From an uncultured Lachnospiraceae bacterium (GTDB lineage Bacteria; Bacillota; Clostridia; Lachnospirales; Lachnospiraceae): a stretch of DNA of 64,000 nt. The position numbers and the translations under genes are program-made. The stretch covers positions 1-64,000 of the forward strand of contig CAMBLG010000010.1 in assembly GCA_945868435.1 (NCBI GenBank), read 5' to 3'. Of this stretch, positions 13,254-22,047 are shown piece by piece; positions within the stretch are counted from its first letter, which is position 1; the number at the start of each line of letters is the position of its first letter. The notes beneath the pieces were generated by a model, which was not told where the DNA came from, did no database searches, and saw only the letters and a list, made by a program, of their open reading frames with translations.

Positions 13254-13282
13254 ATTATATAATACATGAAAATCAGTGTCAA
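13254..13282 (-). promoter_or_regulatory. Consensus promoter of the tsaC–upp operon
   Basis: Minus strand: perfect TTGACA (13282–13277), 17-bp spacer, perfect TATAAT (13259–13254). The −10 box lies inside the palindrome TGTATTATATAATACA, which could let a regulator bind. The leader is about 110 nt. Confidence 0.85.
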
Positions 13283-13389
13283 ATTTGCTTTCCCGAAGGA
13301 GTCTTCCAGGCTGCGACACTTCCCGACAATTATCTGCGGCATGCGCTATTTCTATGCGCTTTTTGTCGTAATAATACGATGGATTTTGT

Positions 13390-13418
13390 TTGAAGTTGCG
13401 ATTCGACATTTGTATAAT
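13390..13418 (+). promoter_or_regulatory. Promoter of the MerR-type regulator gene
   Basis: TTGAAG (13390–13395), 17-bp spacer, TATAAT (13413–13418), 50 bp before the start codon. Confidence 0.8.
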
Positions 13419-13467
13419 CATTACAGGAGCTACGCCTAACAGAAATATTCAAAAGGAGGAGTCATTC

Positions 13468-14154
13468 ATGGAGAAAGTACGTTACATGATCTCGGATGCC
13501 GCCACCATGGCAGGTGTGGAGAGCCATGTATTGCGTTACTGGGAAGATGAACTCGATCTCTCTATCCCTCGAAACGAGATGGGACATCGATACTATACAA
13601 GAGAAAATATTCAGGAATTTCAGCGAATAAAAGAACTGAAGGAACAGGGATATCAACTGAAAGCAATACGAATGATCCTACATAACGGAGGAACCGTTCC
13701 CCCTAACATGAGTCCCGACGGAGTGATACAGTCTGCCCCCGCCTCCAACACAATTCCAGAGCGCCCGGCGTCATCCCCGGCCATCTCCATTATTCCACAG
13801 GCCGGTACTATGCTGTCTGCACAGGAACGGAATGCAACCGTATCGCCGCAAACGGCCGAACCTTTGTCTGCCGAAGAACGCATGGCGCAGTTTCGGGAAC
13901 TGATGAGTGGCATCGTTGGACAGGCCATCGCCCAGAACAACGAAGAGCTGAGCCTGAACATCAGCCAGGAAGTTAAGGAGACCGTCTTAAAGGAGATGAA
14001 CTATCTCTTCCGCGAGCAGGAGGAGGCTCAGGAAGAACGCTACAAGAAGCTGGATGCCGCCATCCGCGGTCATGTGAAAAAGAAGCGTGCGCTTTTTGCC
14101 CCGAAGGACAAGCCTGTAAAAGAGAAGGCTCCAAAGGTATCTAAAGCCCAATAA
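13468..14154 (+). CDS. MerR-type helix-turn-helix protein
   Basis: 228 aa from the ATG at 13468, preceded by AAAAGGAGGAG. The N-terminal 75 residues form a MerR-type winged helix (MISDAATMAGVESHVLRYWE, then NEMGHRYYTRENI). The middle is Pro/Ser/Ala-rich and probably disordered (about 80–140), followed by a helical segment and a basic Lys-rich tail (about 200–228). There is no effector-binding domain or metal-binding cysteines, so it is unlike classical MerR sensors and closer in layout to chromosome-associated or sporulation MerR-type proteins. The target is unknown. It has its own promoter and ends at a bidirectional terminator. Confidence 0.75.
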   Translation: MEKVRYMISDAATMAGVESHVLRYWEDELDLSIPRNEMGHRYYTRENIQEFQRIKELKEQGYQLKAIRMILHNGGTVPPNMSPDGVIQSAPASNTIPERPASSPAISIIPQAGTMLSAQERNATVSPQTAEPLSAEERMAQFRELMSGIVGQAIAQNNEELSLNISQEVKETVLKEMNYLFREQEEAQEERYKKLDAAIRGHVKKKRALFAPKDKPVKEKAPKVSKAQ

Positions 14155-14178
14155 AGGAATCATGGCAGAACATTCTTG

Positions 14179-14207
14179 TCGTATAGGAGACGAAGTTTCC
14201 TATACGA
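14179..14207. repeat. Palindrome copy A (TCGTATAGGA family)
   Basis: TCGTATAGGA at 14179–14188 and its exact complement TCCTATACGA at 14198–14207 form a hairpin. A close relative occurs at 15977–16016, so the two copies bracket the ppk2 gene. Confidence 0.75.
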
Positions 14208-14211
14208 TAAG

Positions 14212-14243
14212 AAAGCCCCGTCGGCATATACCGATGGGGCTTT
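14212..14243. terminator. Bidirectional terminator between the MerR-type gene and ppk2
   Basis: AAAGCCCC-GTCGG / CCGAT-GGGGCTTT stem between convergent genes, with A/T runs on both sides, so it can serve both strands. Confidence 0.85.
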
Positions 14244-14275
14244 GTGTCGCTATATCTCATATTCATACAGATTGC

Positions 14276-15751
14276 TTACTTTATATCCAACGCCTTTTCC
14301 AGGTTCTCAATCACAATACGAAGCGCTTTCAGGCGGGCGTAGTGCTTGTCGTTGGACTCTAAGATATGCCACGGAGCATAGGTCGTGCTTGTCTTGGCAA
14401 TCATTTCATCCACCGCAACTTCATACGCATCCCACTTCTCCCGGTTGCGCCAATCCTCATCCGTAATTTTCCACTGCTTTTCCGGCGTGTTCTGACGCTC
14501 CGTGAAACGGGCAAGCTGGGTATCTTTGTCAATGTGCACCCAGAACTTGATAATGATCGCACCCCAGTCGCTCAGCTCTTTTTCAAACTCGTTGATCTCA
14601 TTGTAGGCGCGCTGCCAGTCGTTCTCGCTACAGAAGCCCTCCAGCCGCTCTACCATCACACGTCCATACCACGTGCGGTCAAAAATGGCAAAATGCCCGG
14701 TCTTCGGAAGCCGCACCCAGAAACGCCACAGGTGATGACGGCTCTTCTCAAAAGGCTTCGGACTGGCAATGGGGATCACCTCATAGCCTCTCGGATCCAG
14801 TGCACTGGTTAATCGCTTGATGTTACCGCCTTTTCCCGCAGCATCCCATCCCTCATAGGCGATGATGATCGGAATTCCCCGACGGTAGGCCTGATTGTGC
14901 AGATCATGCAGACGGGTCTGAAGCGCCTTCAGCTCCTCCTTATACACCTCCGGGTCCACAGAAACACTTAAGTCCACTTCCGACAGCTTCGGCATTTTCC
15001 GGAGGGGGAAGGTGTTCTGAATCAGCGGCACCGTAAGGGCATGATTCTTCAACGCCATATCGATTCCCGCCACAATCGTCTCCATAATCTGAAGCTCCGC
15101 CCATTTTTTGGACTTGGCATCGATGACGTACCACGGCGAGCTGGCGGTACTGGTGTCCTCCAGAAACGCATCATAGGTCTCGAAACACTTGTCATAATGC
15201 TTGTTCTCCCAGAGGTCGAAGTCATCCACCTGCCATGCGGTGTTTTTCGTCTCCAAAAGATTATCCAGGCGCTTTTTCTGCTCCTTCTTGCTAATGTGGA
15301 AGAAAAATTTCAACACCAGATATCCATTGTCCGTAAGCCCTCTCTCAAATCGCCGCACACTTCCGATGCGCTCCTTGTAGGTTTTCGGATCCATGCGATC
15401 CATCAGCACATCATGACAGATCTCGGACATCCAGCCGGAATCCATGAAAAGAAAACGCCCTGCTTCGGGAATCTGCGTCATGAATCGAGTCAAAAACGGC
15501 TTCCGCTTTTCCTCCGCCGTGGGCTGATGCATGGACACTGCAGTAAAGAATCTCGGGTCCAGATTCTGGATGACTCGTCCCAGCAACGTTCCCTTACCTG
15601 CCGCACCCCAGCCCTCGAACAGGATCAGCACCGGCAGATTCCGGTCCTTCATCTGCATCTGCTGTGCAAAAAGCCGTGCATGCGCCTGTGTCAGCCGGTT
15701 TTGCAGTTCCTCTGCCTCCGGCTTCAATAGTGCCTTATAGTTCTCAATCAT
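14276..15751 (-). CDS. Two-domain polyphosphate kinase 2 / polyphosphate:AMP phosphotransferase
   Basis: 491 aa from the ATG at 15751, chosen for its AAGGAGGG ribosome site. Two tandem PPK2 domains are evident. Domain 1 has a P-loop FEGWGAAGKGT (about 44–54) but reads MDSGWMSEI where the lid/Walker B normally reads DRSWYGR. Domain 2 has YEGWDAAGKGG (about 280–290) and FDRTWYGRVMVERLEGF, so it looks fully competent. Such fused proteins use polyphosphate to phosphorylate AMP or other nucleotides; the substrate is inferred from the fused layout. It is transcribed alone and flanked by matching palindromes. Confidence 0.88.
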   Translation of the reverse strand: MIENYKALLKPEAEELQNRLTQAHARLFAQQMQMKDRNLPVLILFEGWGAAGKGTLLGRVIQNLDPRFFTAVSMHQPTAEEKRKPFLTRFMTQIPEAGRFLFMDSGWMSEICHDVLMDRMDPKTYKERIGSVRRFERGLTDNGYLVLKFFFHISKKEQKKRLDNLLETKNTAWQVDDFDLWENKHYDKCFETYDAFLEDTSTASSPWYVIDAKSKKWAELQIMETIVAGIDMALKNHALTVPLIQNTFPLRKMPKLSEVDLSVSVDPEVYKEELKALQTRLHDLHNQAYRRGIPIIIAYEGWDAAGKGGNIKRLTSALDPRGYEVIPIASPKPFEKSRHHLWRFWVRLPKTGHFAIFDRTWYGRVMVERLEGFCSENDWQRAYNEINEFEKELSDWGAIIIKFWVHIDKDTQLARFTERQNTPEKQWKITDEDWRNREKWDAYEVAVDEMIAKTSTTYAPWHILESNDKHYARLKALRIVIENLEKALDIK

Positions 15752-15976
15752 GTAAAACCCTCCTTTGTTCTGCCCCATAATATGCTCTCGCAACGCCCCA
15801 TAAATTATCTGAGAATATGCAGTTATTTTACCATATTTTCTCTCATATTATCAATGTAAAATAACAAATCCCTGCTTTTTTCCAGAACAAAGAATGTGCC
15901 TTGGCACATTCTCGCGCCGAGCGCGGTCGTTTACGACTTTCTTCCTCTTCGCGCGAGTGCGCATCCTGCCGGAGGC

Positions 15977-16016
15977 TTTTTATCGTATAGGAAAGCAATT
16001 TCCTATACGATAAAAA
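15977..16016. repeat. Palindrome copy B (TCGTATAGGA family)
   Basis: A perfect 18-bp stem, TTTTTATCGTATAGGAAA with its complement, around a GCAA tetraloop. The T-run and A-run at its ends would allow termination in either direction. It shares the TCGTATAGGA core with copy A at 14179. Confidence 0.85.
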
Positions 16017-16018
16017 AA

Positions 16019-16039
16019 CTGCCCCACACAGTGAGACAG
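16019..16039 (-). terminator. Terminator of the ferredoxin gene
   Basis: Minus strand: CTGTCTCAC-TGT-GTGGGGCAG, a 9-bp stem with two G·U pairs, followed by a run of seven T. Confidence 0.75.
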
Positions 16040-16076
16040 CTTTTTTGTGAATTATTTAGCGATTACGCTGCTGTAA

Positions 16077-16247
16077 TTAACCCTGAGAGATTGCTCCGGT
16101 TGGGCAAACACCAGCACATGTACCACAATCTACACAAGCAGATCCGTCGATCTCGTACTGAGAAGCACCTGCAGAGATTGCACCTACTGGACACTCACCA
16201 GCACATGTACCACAGCTAACGCATGAATCAGAAATAACGTATGCCAT
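16077..16247 (-). CDS. Small 2[4Fe-4S] ferredoxin
   Basis: 56 aa, standard clostridial ferredoxin size. Two CxxCxxCxxxCP clusters are present: CVSCGTCAGECP near residue 9 and CVDCGTCAGVCP near residue 38. It is a low-potential electron carrier for enzymes such as pyruvate:ferredoxin oxidoreductase or hydrogenase. The ATG at 16247 has AAGGAGGAATTC upstream. It has its own promoter and terminator, and a perfect 16-bp palindrome in its leader. Confidence 0.96.
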   Translation of the reverse strand: MAYVISDSCVSCGTCAGECPVGAISAGASQYEIDGSACVDCGTCAGVCPTGAISQG

Positions 16248-16267
16248 TGTTGAATTCCTCCTTATAA

Positions 16268-16283
16268 AATAATGATCATTATT
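16268..16283. promoter_or_regulatory. Palindrome in the ferredoxin leader
   Basis: AATAATGATCATTATT is a perfect 16-bp palindrome 20–36 bp before the ferredoxin start, just after the promoter. It resembles AT-rich Fur-family operators without matching a standard box exactly; iron control is a guess. Confidence 0.45.
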
Positions 16284-16304
16284 CGCCTCTATTGGCTTAT
16301 TCGT

Positions 16305-16333
16305 ATCATAGTACAATTTCGCGAGAAGTTCAA
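16305..16333 (-). promoter_or_regulatory. Promoter of the ferredoxin gene
   Basis: Minus strand TTGAAC (16333–16328), 17-bp spacer, TATGAT (16310–16305). Confidence 0.75.
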
Positions 16334-16427
16334 GTAAAATTAAGTATGTTTTAAAATATAGACAATTCTCACAAGCAAGCTTGACAAAGGAACTCTTGCA
16401 TCTCCGATTCCGTGTGAACGGTAACAC

Positions 16428-17759
16428 TTAATGTTCCAGGTTTGCGAACTTGGTGTACTGCGGCAGCCATGCCAGGTTGACAGTTCCGATCGGACCGTTA
16501 CGCTGCTTAGCGATAATAATCTCGGAAATACCCTTCAAGTCGGTGTCTTTATTATAGTAATCATCTCGATAGATGAACATAACCACGTCCGCATCCTGCT
16601 CGATAGCTCCGGACTCACGAAGGTCGGAAAGCATCGGGCGATGATCCGGTCTCTGCTCCACGGCTCGGGACAACTGTGACAGCGCCACCACCGGAACGTT
16701 CAACTCACGCGCCAGAGCCTTCAGGGAGCGGGAGATATCGGAAATCTCCTGCTGACGGCTGTCTGTACTTCTGCCGGAACCGGACATCAACTGCAGGTAG
16801 TCGATAATGATAATATCCAGCCCCACCTCCAGCTTATACTTTCTGCATTTGCTTCGAAGCTCGGAAATGCTGATACCCGGCGTATCGTCAATGATCAGCC
16901 TGGAATCGCCGATAATTCCGGCACCCTCCACAAGCTTCTCCCAATCTGCATCTGACAGGTTACCGGTACGGAGTGCCTGCGCATCCACCCGTGATTCCAG
17001 AGAAAACATACGGTTCACAAGCTGCTCCTTCGACATTTCCAGGGAGAAGATGGCACATGCCATGTGCTCATGGAACGCCACATACTGTGCAATGTTCAGG
17101 ACGAATGCGGTCTTACCCATGGACGGACGCGCCGCAACCAGAATCAGATCCGATGGCTGCAAGCCCGCTGTACGGTAATCCAGATCGATAAAACCGGTGG
17201 GAATTCCGGTTACGGTTCCCGACTGCTGGGAAGCCTTCTCAATCTTCTCCAGGGCATTCATGACCACCTGACGGATTGGAACAAAATCCCCACTATTCCG
17301 GCTGGAGAGAAGCGCAAACACGTCATGCTCTGTCTTATCCATAATGCTCTCTAAGGATTCCTTCCCGGCATAGCACTCATTCTCTATATCCTCCGTGACG
17401 CGGATCAGCTTCCGCTTCATGGAGTTCTCCTTTACAATGTTGCAATAATACTTAATATTGGCAGAGGTCGGAACCGCCCTCACCAGCTCACCGGCAAATT
17501 CGAGGCTGGCAATCTCCCTGGGCACATCCTTCTCTTTCAGCTTGTTCTGCAGTGTTACCAGATCCACTGGCTGGCCCGTGCTGTAAAGCTCTACGATGGC
17601 ATCAAAAAGAATGCCATACTGCTGATGATAGAAATCCTCCTTTAAGAGCATCTCCATCGCCGTCACGATGGCATCCTTATCCATGATCATTGATCCCACA
17701 ACGGACTGCTCTGCCTCGAGGCTGTTGGGCATGATCCGCTTGATCAGTGTTTCCTCCAA
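16428..17759 (-). CDS. dnaB: Replicative DNA helicase DnaB
   Basis: 443 aa, full length. It unwinds DNA at the fork as a hexamer. The N-terminal DnaB_N domain (about 8–110) with NSLEAEQSVVGSM is followed by the RecA-fold ATPase with Walker A ARPSMGKT at 210–217 and Walker B DIIIIDYLQLM. The start is a TTG at 17759 with AGGAGGAATACCC directly upstream; no better ATG exists near the conserved N-terminus. It follows rplI by 11 bp in a gdpP–rplI–dnaB operon, the common Firmicute arrangement. Confidence 0.95.
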   Translation of the reverse strand: MEETLIKRIMPNSLEAEQSVVGSMIMDKDAIVTAMEMLLKEDFYHQQYGILFDAIVELYSTGQPVDLVTLQNKLKEKDVPREIASLEFAGELVRAVPTSANIKYYCNIVKENSMKRKLIRVTEDIENECYAGKESLESIMDKTEHDVFALLSSRNSGDFVPIRQVVMNALEKIEKASQQSGTVTGIPTGFIDLDYRTAGLQPSDLILVAARPSMGKTAFVLNIAQYVAFHEHMACAIFSLEMSKEQLVNRMFSLESRVDAQALRTGNLSDADWEKLVEGAGIIGDSRLIIDDTPGISISELRSKCRKYKLEVGLDIIIIDYLQLMSGSGRSTDSRQQEISDISRSLKALARELNVPVVALSQLSRAVEQRPDHRPMLSDLRESGAIEQDADVVMFIYRDDYYNKDTDLKGISEIIIAKQRNGPIGTVNLAWLPQYTKFANLEH

Positions 17760-17770
17760 GGGTATTCCTC

Positions 17771-18217
17771 CTATTCCTCAATCACCTGCACGGTCAGATT
17801 GGCTGTCACCTGTGGGTGCAGCTTAACCGGAACCTCATATCTTCCAAGATTTCTGAGATTTTCCTTCAGATGCATTTTCTTCTTGTCGATATCCAGGCCG
17901 GCCTGATCCTTCGCCGCCTGGGAAATTTCTTTGGCGGAGATGGAGCCGAAGGACTTGCCGCCCTCACCGCCCTTAAGCTTCACCTGAACGGTAGTCTTCT
18001 CAATCACACTTGCCAGCTGCCTTGCATTCTCCAGATTCTCTGCAGCCACCTTATCCGCATGCTGATTCTGTAACTTTAAGTCATTCAGGTTCTTACCGGT
18101 TGCCTCAACACCAAGCTTTTTCGGCAGAATTGCATTGCGTGCATAACCGTCGCTGACGTTGACAATATCTCCCTTCTTACCCAGAGATTTCACATCTTCT
18201 AACAATATAATTTTCAT
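17771..18217 (-). CDS. rplI: 50S ribosomal protein L9
   Basis: 148 aa. N-terminal domain MKIILLEDVKSLGKKGDIV with the DGYARNAILPKKLG signature, long connecting helix and C-terminal domain ending in LHPQVTANLTVQVIEE. It binds domain V of 23S rRNA. Its ATG overlaps the gdpP stop as ATGA, so translation is coupled. Confidence 0.97.
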   Translation of the reverse strand: MKIILLEDVKSLGKKGDIVNVSDGYARNAILPKKLGVEATGKNLNDLKLQNQHADKVAAENLENARQLASVIEKTTVQVKLKGGEGGKSFGSISAKEISQAAKDQAGLDIDKKKMHLKENLRNLGRYEVPVKLHPQVTANLTVQVIEE

Positions 18218-20265
18218 TCTTCTATGTCTCCTTCTTTCAGCATTTCGTCCAGCGTCTCCATAATCTTATGCTTTGCCTGCACAATCGTACAGTTTGTCAG
18301 CTGGGCGCCGGCCACGTTCAGATGACCACCACCACCCAGACGCTCCATGATCAGCTGGACATTAATCTCATCAATGGAACGGGAACTGATATAAACCTTA
18401 CCTGCATATTCTGTCAGTACAAAGGATGCCTTGATTCCGATAATATTCAACAGCTCATTGGCCGCCTGTGCACCTACGATCGTCGGACTCTCCACGTCCT
18501 CGCTGGGACATACCGCAATGGCAAACGCACCGCGATACACTTCCGCATGGCGCACTGCTTCTGCCCTTGCCTTATAGCAGGACATATCGTTACGCAGCAT
18601 CTTGCGGACTCTCGTAACCTCTGCGCCGGAACGCTTCAGATAAGCCGCCGCCTCAAATGTGCGCACTCCGGTCTTGGTCATAAAGTTATTCGTATCGATT
18701 AAGATTCCCGCGTAGAGGCAATCCGCCTCCGCAGCGGAAAGCTTAAATCCATCCTGGAAATACTGCAGCACCTCTGCCACCATCTCACAGGCGGAAGATG
18801 CGTAGGGTTCAATGTACGACAGCAGCGGATTCTCGATGACCTCACTGCTCTGTCTGTGATGGTCAAATACTACCACAGATTCCGTCCGCTTCAAAAGCTC
18901 CGGGCATTCCGTGTAGCTTGGACGGTTCGTATCCACCACCATCACGACCGTGTTGCGGCTGACCATCTCAAGAGCGGTCAGACTGTCGATAAACATGTCG
19001 TCCGGGTATCCCTTCTCTGTAGCGAAACACTCCATCAGAGGCCGGATAGAGCTGGTGGGATCGTTGATGACGATCTGCGCCTTTTTGCCCAAAGTACGGG
19101 CGGCACAGAAGATACCGATTCCCGCGCCAAGAGAGTCCACATCGCTTATACTGTGTCCCATGATGATGACATTCTCACGGCTTTGGATGATCTCGCGAAG
19201 GGCATGCGCTTTAACTCTCGCCTTAACGCGGGTATTGCGCTCCACCTGCTTGGCCTTGCCGCCGTAGTAAGAAATCTCATCCTCCTCCTTGACCACGACC
19301 TGATCACCGCCTCGCCCCAGTGCAAGGTCAATTGCCGCACGGGCGTACTCATAGCTCTCGTTGTACGAGGAACCGCGGATTCCTACACCGATACTCAGGG
19401 TTACCGCCATCTCATTGCCGACCTTGACCGTCTTGACATCCTCCAGGATGCTGAATTTGTCCTCAGTCAGCTGCTGCAGATATTTATATTTGAATACAAC
19501 GAAATATTTGTCTTTCTCAATCTTCCGCACCAAAGCATCCATTTTGGTAAAGTACTGGTTTACCTTACGGTCGATCAAAGCAATCAACAGGGAACGCTTC
19601 ACGTCCTCGATGCTGTCCAGTGCCTCATCATAGTTGTCAATATAGACCAGCGCTGCCACCTGTTTCTGCTCCAGATTCTCCTTCTTATAGTGGTTCAGCT
19701 CCGTCTCGTCAAAGAGGTACATCGCCGTCAGGAACTCCTCCGCTCCATCCACCTCTAATGACTTGCTCTGTCCGGTAATGGCATCAAAATAGATCCGGTT
19801 CAGCGAGATTCGGAATACATGATCATTCTTCTCCACCTGAACATTCTGAGGGCCGTCATTCTTCTGCAGGAATTCCCTGGTAATCATGGGAAAAAGCGTT
19901 GCAATGGACTTATGATACTTGCAATCCACTCCGGTTAACTCCGAAAATTGCTCATTCACCCAGAGAATCTTCCCGCTGTAATCCATAAGCGCATAGGGAA
20001 TCTCAAACTCATTCAACAACCTCTTCTGCACGGTGGCATACTGCGTTGCAAAATTGATGACCTCATTTGTCAGTTGCGGCTTGCTATAATAATACAGACA
20101 TATCTCTACCGTAAAATAAAGCACGGTAAACGCCGTCAGCACAATTCCTACACTCACATCATAAAAATACAGACCAACATCCGTCAGCACCAGCGGTATG
20201 GTCAAAAATAAAGGCCAGCACAGGTAAGACTTGAGCTTTCCCTTAAATCGAATCTTTGACTTCAT
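18214..20265 (-). CDS. gdpP: Cyclic-di-AMP phosphodiesterase GdpP
   Basis: 683 aa. It hydrolyses c-di-AMP at the membrane. Two N-terminal membrane helices (about 15–60) are followed by a PAS-like domain (about 85–150), a degenerate GGDEF-like domain (about 200–330), a DHH domain with GHSISDVDSLGAG (370–382), VVDTNRP and DHH at 468–470, and a DHHA1 domain with GGGGHLNVAGAQL near the C-terminus. All metal-binding DHH motifs appear intact. It is the first gene of the operon with rplI and dnaB. Confidence 0.95.
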   Translation of the reverse strand: MKSKIRFKGKLKSYLCWPLFLTIPLVLTDVGLYFYDVSVGIVLTAFTVLYFTVEICLYYYSKPQLTNEVINFATQYATVQKRLLNEFEIPYALMDYSGKILWVNEQFSELTGVDCKYHKSIATLFPMITREFLQKNDGPQNVQVEKNDHVFRISLNRIYFDAITGQSKSLEVDGAEEFLTAMYLFDETELNHYKKENLEQKQVAALVYIDNYDEALDSIEDVKRSLLIALIDRKVNQYFTKMDALVRKIEKDKYFVVFKYKYLQQLTEDKFSILEDVKTVKVGNEMAVTLSIGVGIRGSSYNESYEYARAAIDLALGRGGDQVVVKEEDEISYYGGKAKQVERNTRVKARVKAHALREIIQSRENVIIMGHSISDVDSLGAGIGIFCAARTLGKKAQIVINDPTSSIRPLMECFATEKGYPDDMFIDSLTALEMVSRNTVVMVVDTNRPSYTECPELLKRTESVVVFDHHRQSSEVIENPLLSYIEPYASSACEMVAEVLQYFQDGFKLSAAEADCLYAGILIDTNNFMTKTGVRTFEAAAYLKRSGAEVTRVRKMLRNDMSCYKARAEAVRHAEVYRGAFAIAVCPSEDVESPTIVGAQAANELLNIIGIKASFVLTEYAGKVYISSRSIDEINVQLIMERLGGGGHLNVAGAQLTNCTIVQAKHKIMETLDEMLKEGDIEE

Positions 20266-20388
20266 GTAGCTCTCCTTCTTTCAATTGCTGCCACGCAGCG
20301 AAGTCCAATGGATTTACGCGATATACTATGAAGTATACCATTTTTTGTCCTATATTGAAAGTCTTTTCGCTTCTTACCCACAGTAAAA

Positions 20389-20421
20389 AAGGCTGCTCCA
20401 CAACCAGTAGAGTAGCCTTTC
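20389..20421 (-). terminator. Terminator of the nfeD–SPFH operon
   Basis: Minus strand: AAGGCTACTC … GAGCAGCCTT stem followed by TTTTTT, about 40 bp after the SPFH gene stop. Confidence 0.8.
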
Positions 20422-20461
20422 TGTTCATTCCACAATATCTATTGCCCGCAGTCGTATTTTA

Positions 20462-21388
20462 CTACTGCTCTTTTGCAACCTCGACGATTGATTTGCTCAA
20501 GCCTGCAATGCCCTGGATATCAGACGGAACAATAATCTTTGTCGCCTTTCCGTCCGCAGCCTTGGCAAATGCCTCTAAGCTCTTCAGCTGCAGAACTGCG
20601 CTGTCCGGTGCCGCATCCTTTAACATGCGAAGACCGTCTGCGTTGGCCTGCTGAATCTTAAGGATTGCCTCTGCCTGACCTTCTGCTTCCTTGACCGTAG
20701 CTTCCTTCTTTGCTTCTGCGCGAAGGATTGCAGCCTGCTTCTCAGCCTCAGCATCCAGAATTGCGGACTCCTTGTTACCTTCTGCCACAAGAATGGTGGA
20801 CTTCTTCTCACCCTCTGCACGAAGGATTGCCTCACGTCTCTCACGCTCAGCCTTCATCTGCTTCTCCATCGCATCCTGGATAGCCTTCGGCGGAATAATG
20901 TTCTTAAGCTCCACACGGTTCACCTTGATACCCCATGGATCGGTAGCCACATCCAATGTCGCGCGCATCTTGGTATTGATGGTCTCACGGGAAGTCAGTG
21001 TCTCGTCTAATTCCAGATCACCAATGATGTTACGCAGCGTTGTAGCTGTCAGGTTCTCGATTGCCATAATCGGATTCTCAACACCGTATGCGTACAGCTT
21101 CGGATCTGTGATCTGGAAGTACACAACCGTGTCAATCTGCATGGTTACGTTATCCTTTGTAATAACCGGCTGTGGCGGGAAATCCACCACCTGCTCCTTT
21201 AAAATCACGCGTTTTGCAATGCGGTCAATAAAAGGAACCTTGAAGTGAAGGCCGACTGACCATGTTGTCAGATACCCTCCCAGACGCTCAACAACCACTG
21301 CATGTGCCTGCGGTACAATTTTGATACAGCTGGATGCGATAATGAGCGCGATGATAATAATGATAGCTAATGCAATAATTGGGCCCAT
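20462..21388 (-). CDS. SPFH/Band 7 (stomatin-like) membrane protein
   Basis: 308 aa. One N-terminal membrane helix (about 4–24) precedes an SPFH domain with VVVERLGGYLTTWSVGLHFK and WGIKVNRVELKNIIPP. A long Ala/Glu/Lys coiled coil (about 175–245) follows, repeating AILRAEGEK and AILDAEAEK pieces. It forms oligomeric scaffolds in functional membrane microdomains and partners with NfeD, encoded 11 bp upstream. It resembles QmcA/stomatin-class proteins rather than FtsH-bound HflK/C. Confidence 0.92.
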   Translation of the reverse strand: MGPIIALAIIIIIALIIASSCIKIVPQAHAVVVERLGGYLTTWSVGLHFKVPFIDRIAKRVILKEQVVDFPPQPVITKDNVTMQIDTVVYFQITDPKLYAYGVENPIMAIENLTATTLRNIIGDLELDETLTSRETINTKMRATLDVATDPWGIKVNRVELKNIIPPKAIQDAMEKQMKAERERREAILRAEGEKKSTILVAEGNKESAILDAEAEKQAAILRAEAKKEATVKEAEGQAEAILKIQQANADGLRMLKDAAPDSAVLQLKSLEAFAKAADGKATKIIVPSDIQGIAGLSKSIVEVAKEQ

Positions 21389-21399
21389 TTTTCTCCTCC

Positions 21400-21855
21400 T
21401 TATACTTTTTCTACAATGAGCTTGACGCCACTGATCTCAAGAACCCTCGCGGACTCTCCGACCTCAATGACCTCGTTATCATAACGGGTTCGAACCGTCC
21501 ATTCCTGTCCGGAAACTACGGCCTTACCGGTCTGATCCATGTTACTTACGCGCTCCGTGATTCGGATGATCTGTCCGATTGCGCGGTCCGCATTGGTCTT
21601 CTCCGTGCGGTTGTTGATGAACCGCTTCGCCCATGGTCTCGTTCCCACCAGAAGACCAATGGAAACTGCCAGAAACAAAATCACCTGAACGGCTATGTTC
21701 GCATCACAGATGGCCGCCAAAAGCGCCACCAGAGAACCTGCGGCAAACCAGATCGAGGTGAGTCCTACCGTCACCAGTTCTCCAATCACAAAAGCAATCG
21801 TGAGAAGCAGCCAGATGATAACCATGGCATCCATAAAACTGAACAAGGTAACCAT
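21400..21855 (-). CDS. NfeD-like membrane protein
   Basis: 151 aa from the second of two close ATGs (21855), which has GAAGGGAG at proper spacing; the first (21861) is too close to the site. Three membrane helices (about 10–75) are followed by a C-terminal OB-fold beta domain (GKAVVSGQEWTVRTRYDN, then VGESARVLEISGVKLIVEKV). It is the short NfeD form lacking the ClpP-like protease domain and is coupled with the SPFH gene. Confidence 0.9.
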   Translation of the reverse strand: MVTLFSFMDAMVIIWLLLTIAFVIGELVTVGLTSIWFAAGSLVALLAAICDANIAVQVILFLAVSIGLLVGTRPWAKRFINNRTEKTNADRAIGQIIRITERVSNMDQTGKAVVSGQEWTVRTRYDNEVIEVGESARVLEISGVKLIVEKV

Positions 21856-22047
21856 ATACATTCTCCCTTCTTCCTCACATGATAGGTGTTACGTATTAAT
21901 TTTAATTATTTCGCTGCCACTTATATAGTATATTTTATGTTTTCCTTTTATACTTTGCAAGAGGCTTTTGATAAGTATATTGTAAAATGCGTACAAGCCC
22001 TCGTCCACCACAAATTTGCGGCTTTACTCTGCGGTAATACGCATTTC

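Larger units (their letters stand above)
13134..13467. other. Divergent intergenic region between tsaC and the MerR-type gene
   Basis: 334 bp. It holds a consensus promoter for each direction, a 16-bp perfect palindrome at 13251–13266 around the tsaC −10 region, a short GTTGC-GAA-GCAAC hairpin in the tsaC leader, and one copy of a 21-nt dispersed repeat (13235–13255). No open frame with a ribosome site was seen. Confidence 0.7.
15752..16076. other. Hairpin-rich intergenic region between ferredoxin and ppk2
   Basis: 325 bp without a supported gene. It contains a hairpin at 15892–15913 (AGAATGTGCC/GCACATTCT), GC-rich palindromic pieces, palindrome copy B (15977–16016) and the ferredoxin terminator (16019–16039). 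Confidence 0.7.

Noticed and set aside
12069-13262. 397-codon open frame antisense to tsaC
   Set aside because: It opposes a clear TsaC/Sua5 coding frame, lacks a ribosome site and gives a His/Arg-rich unlikely protein.
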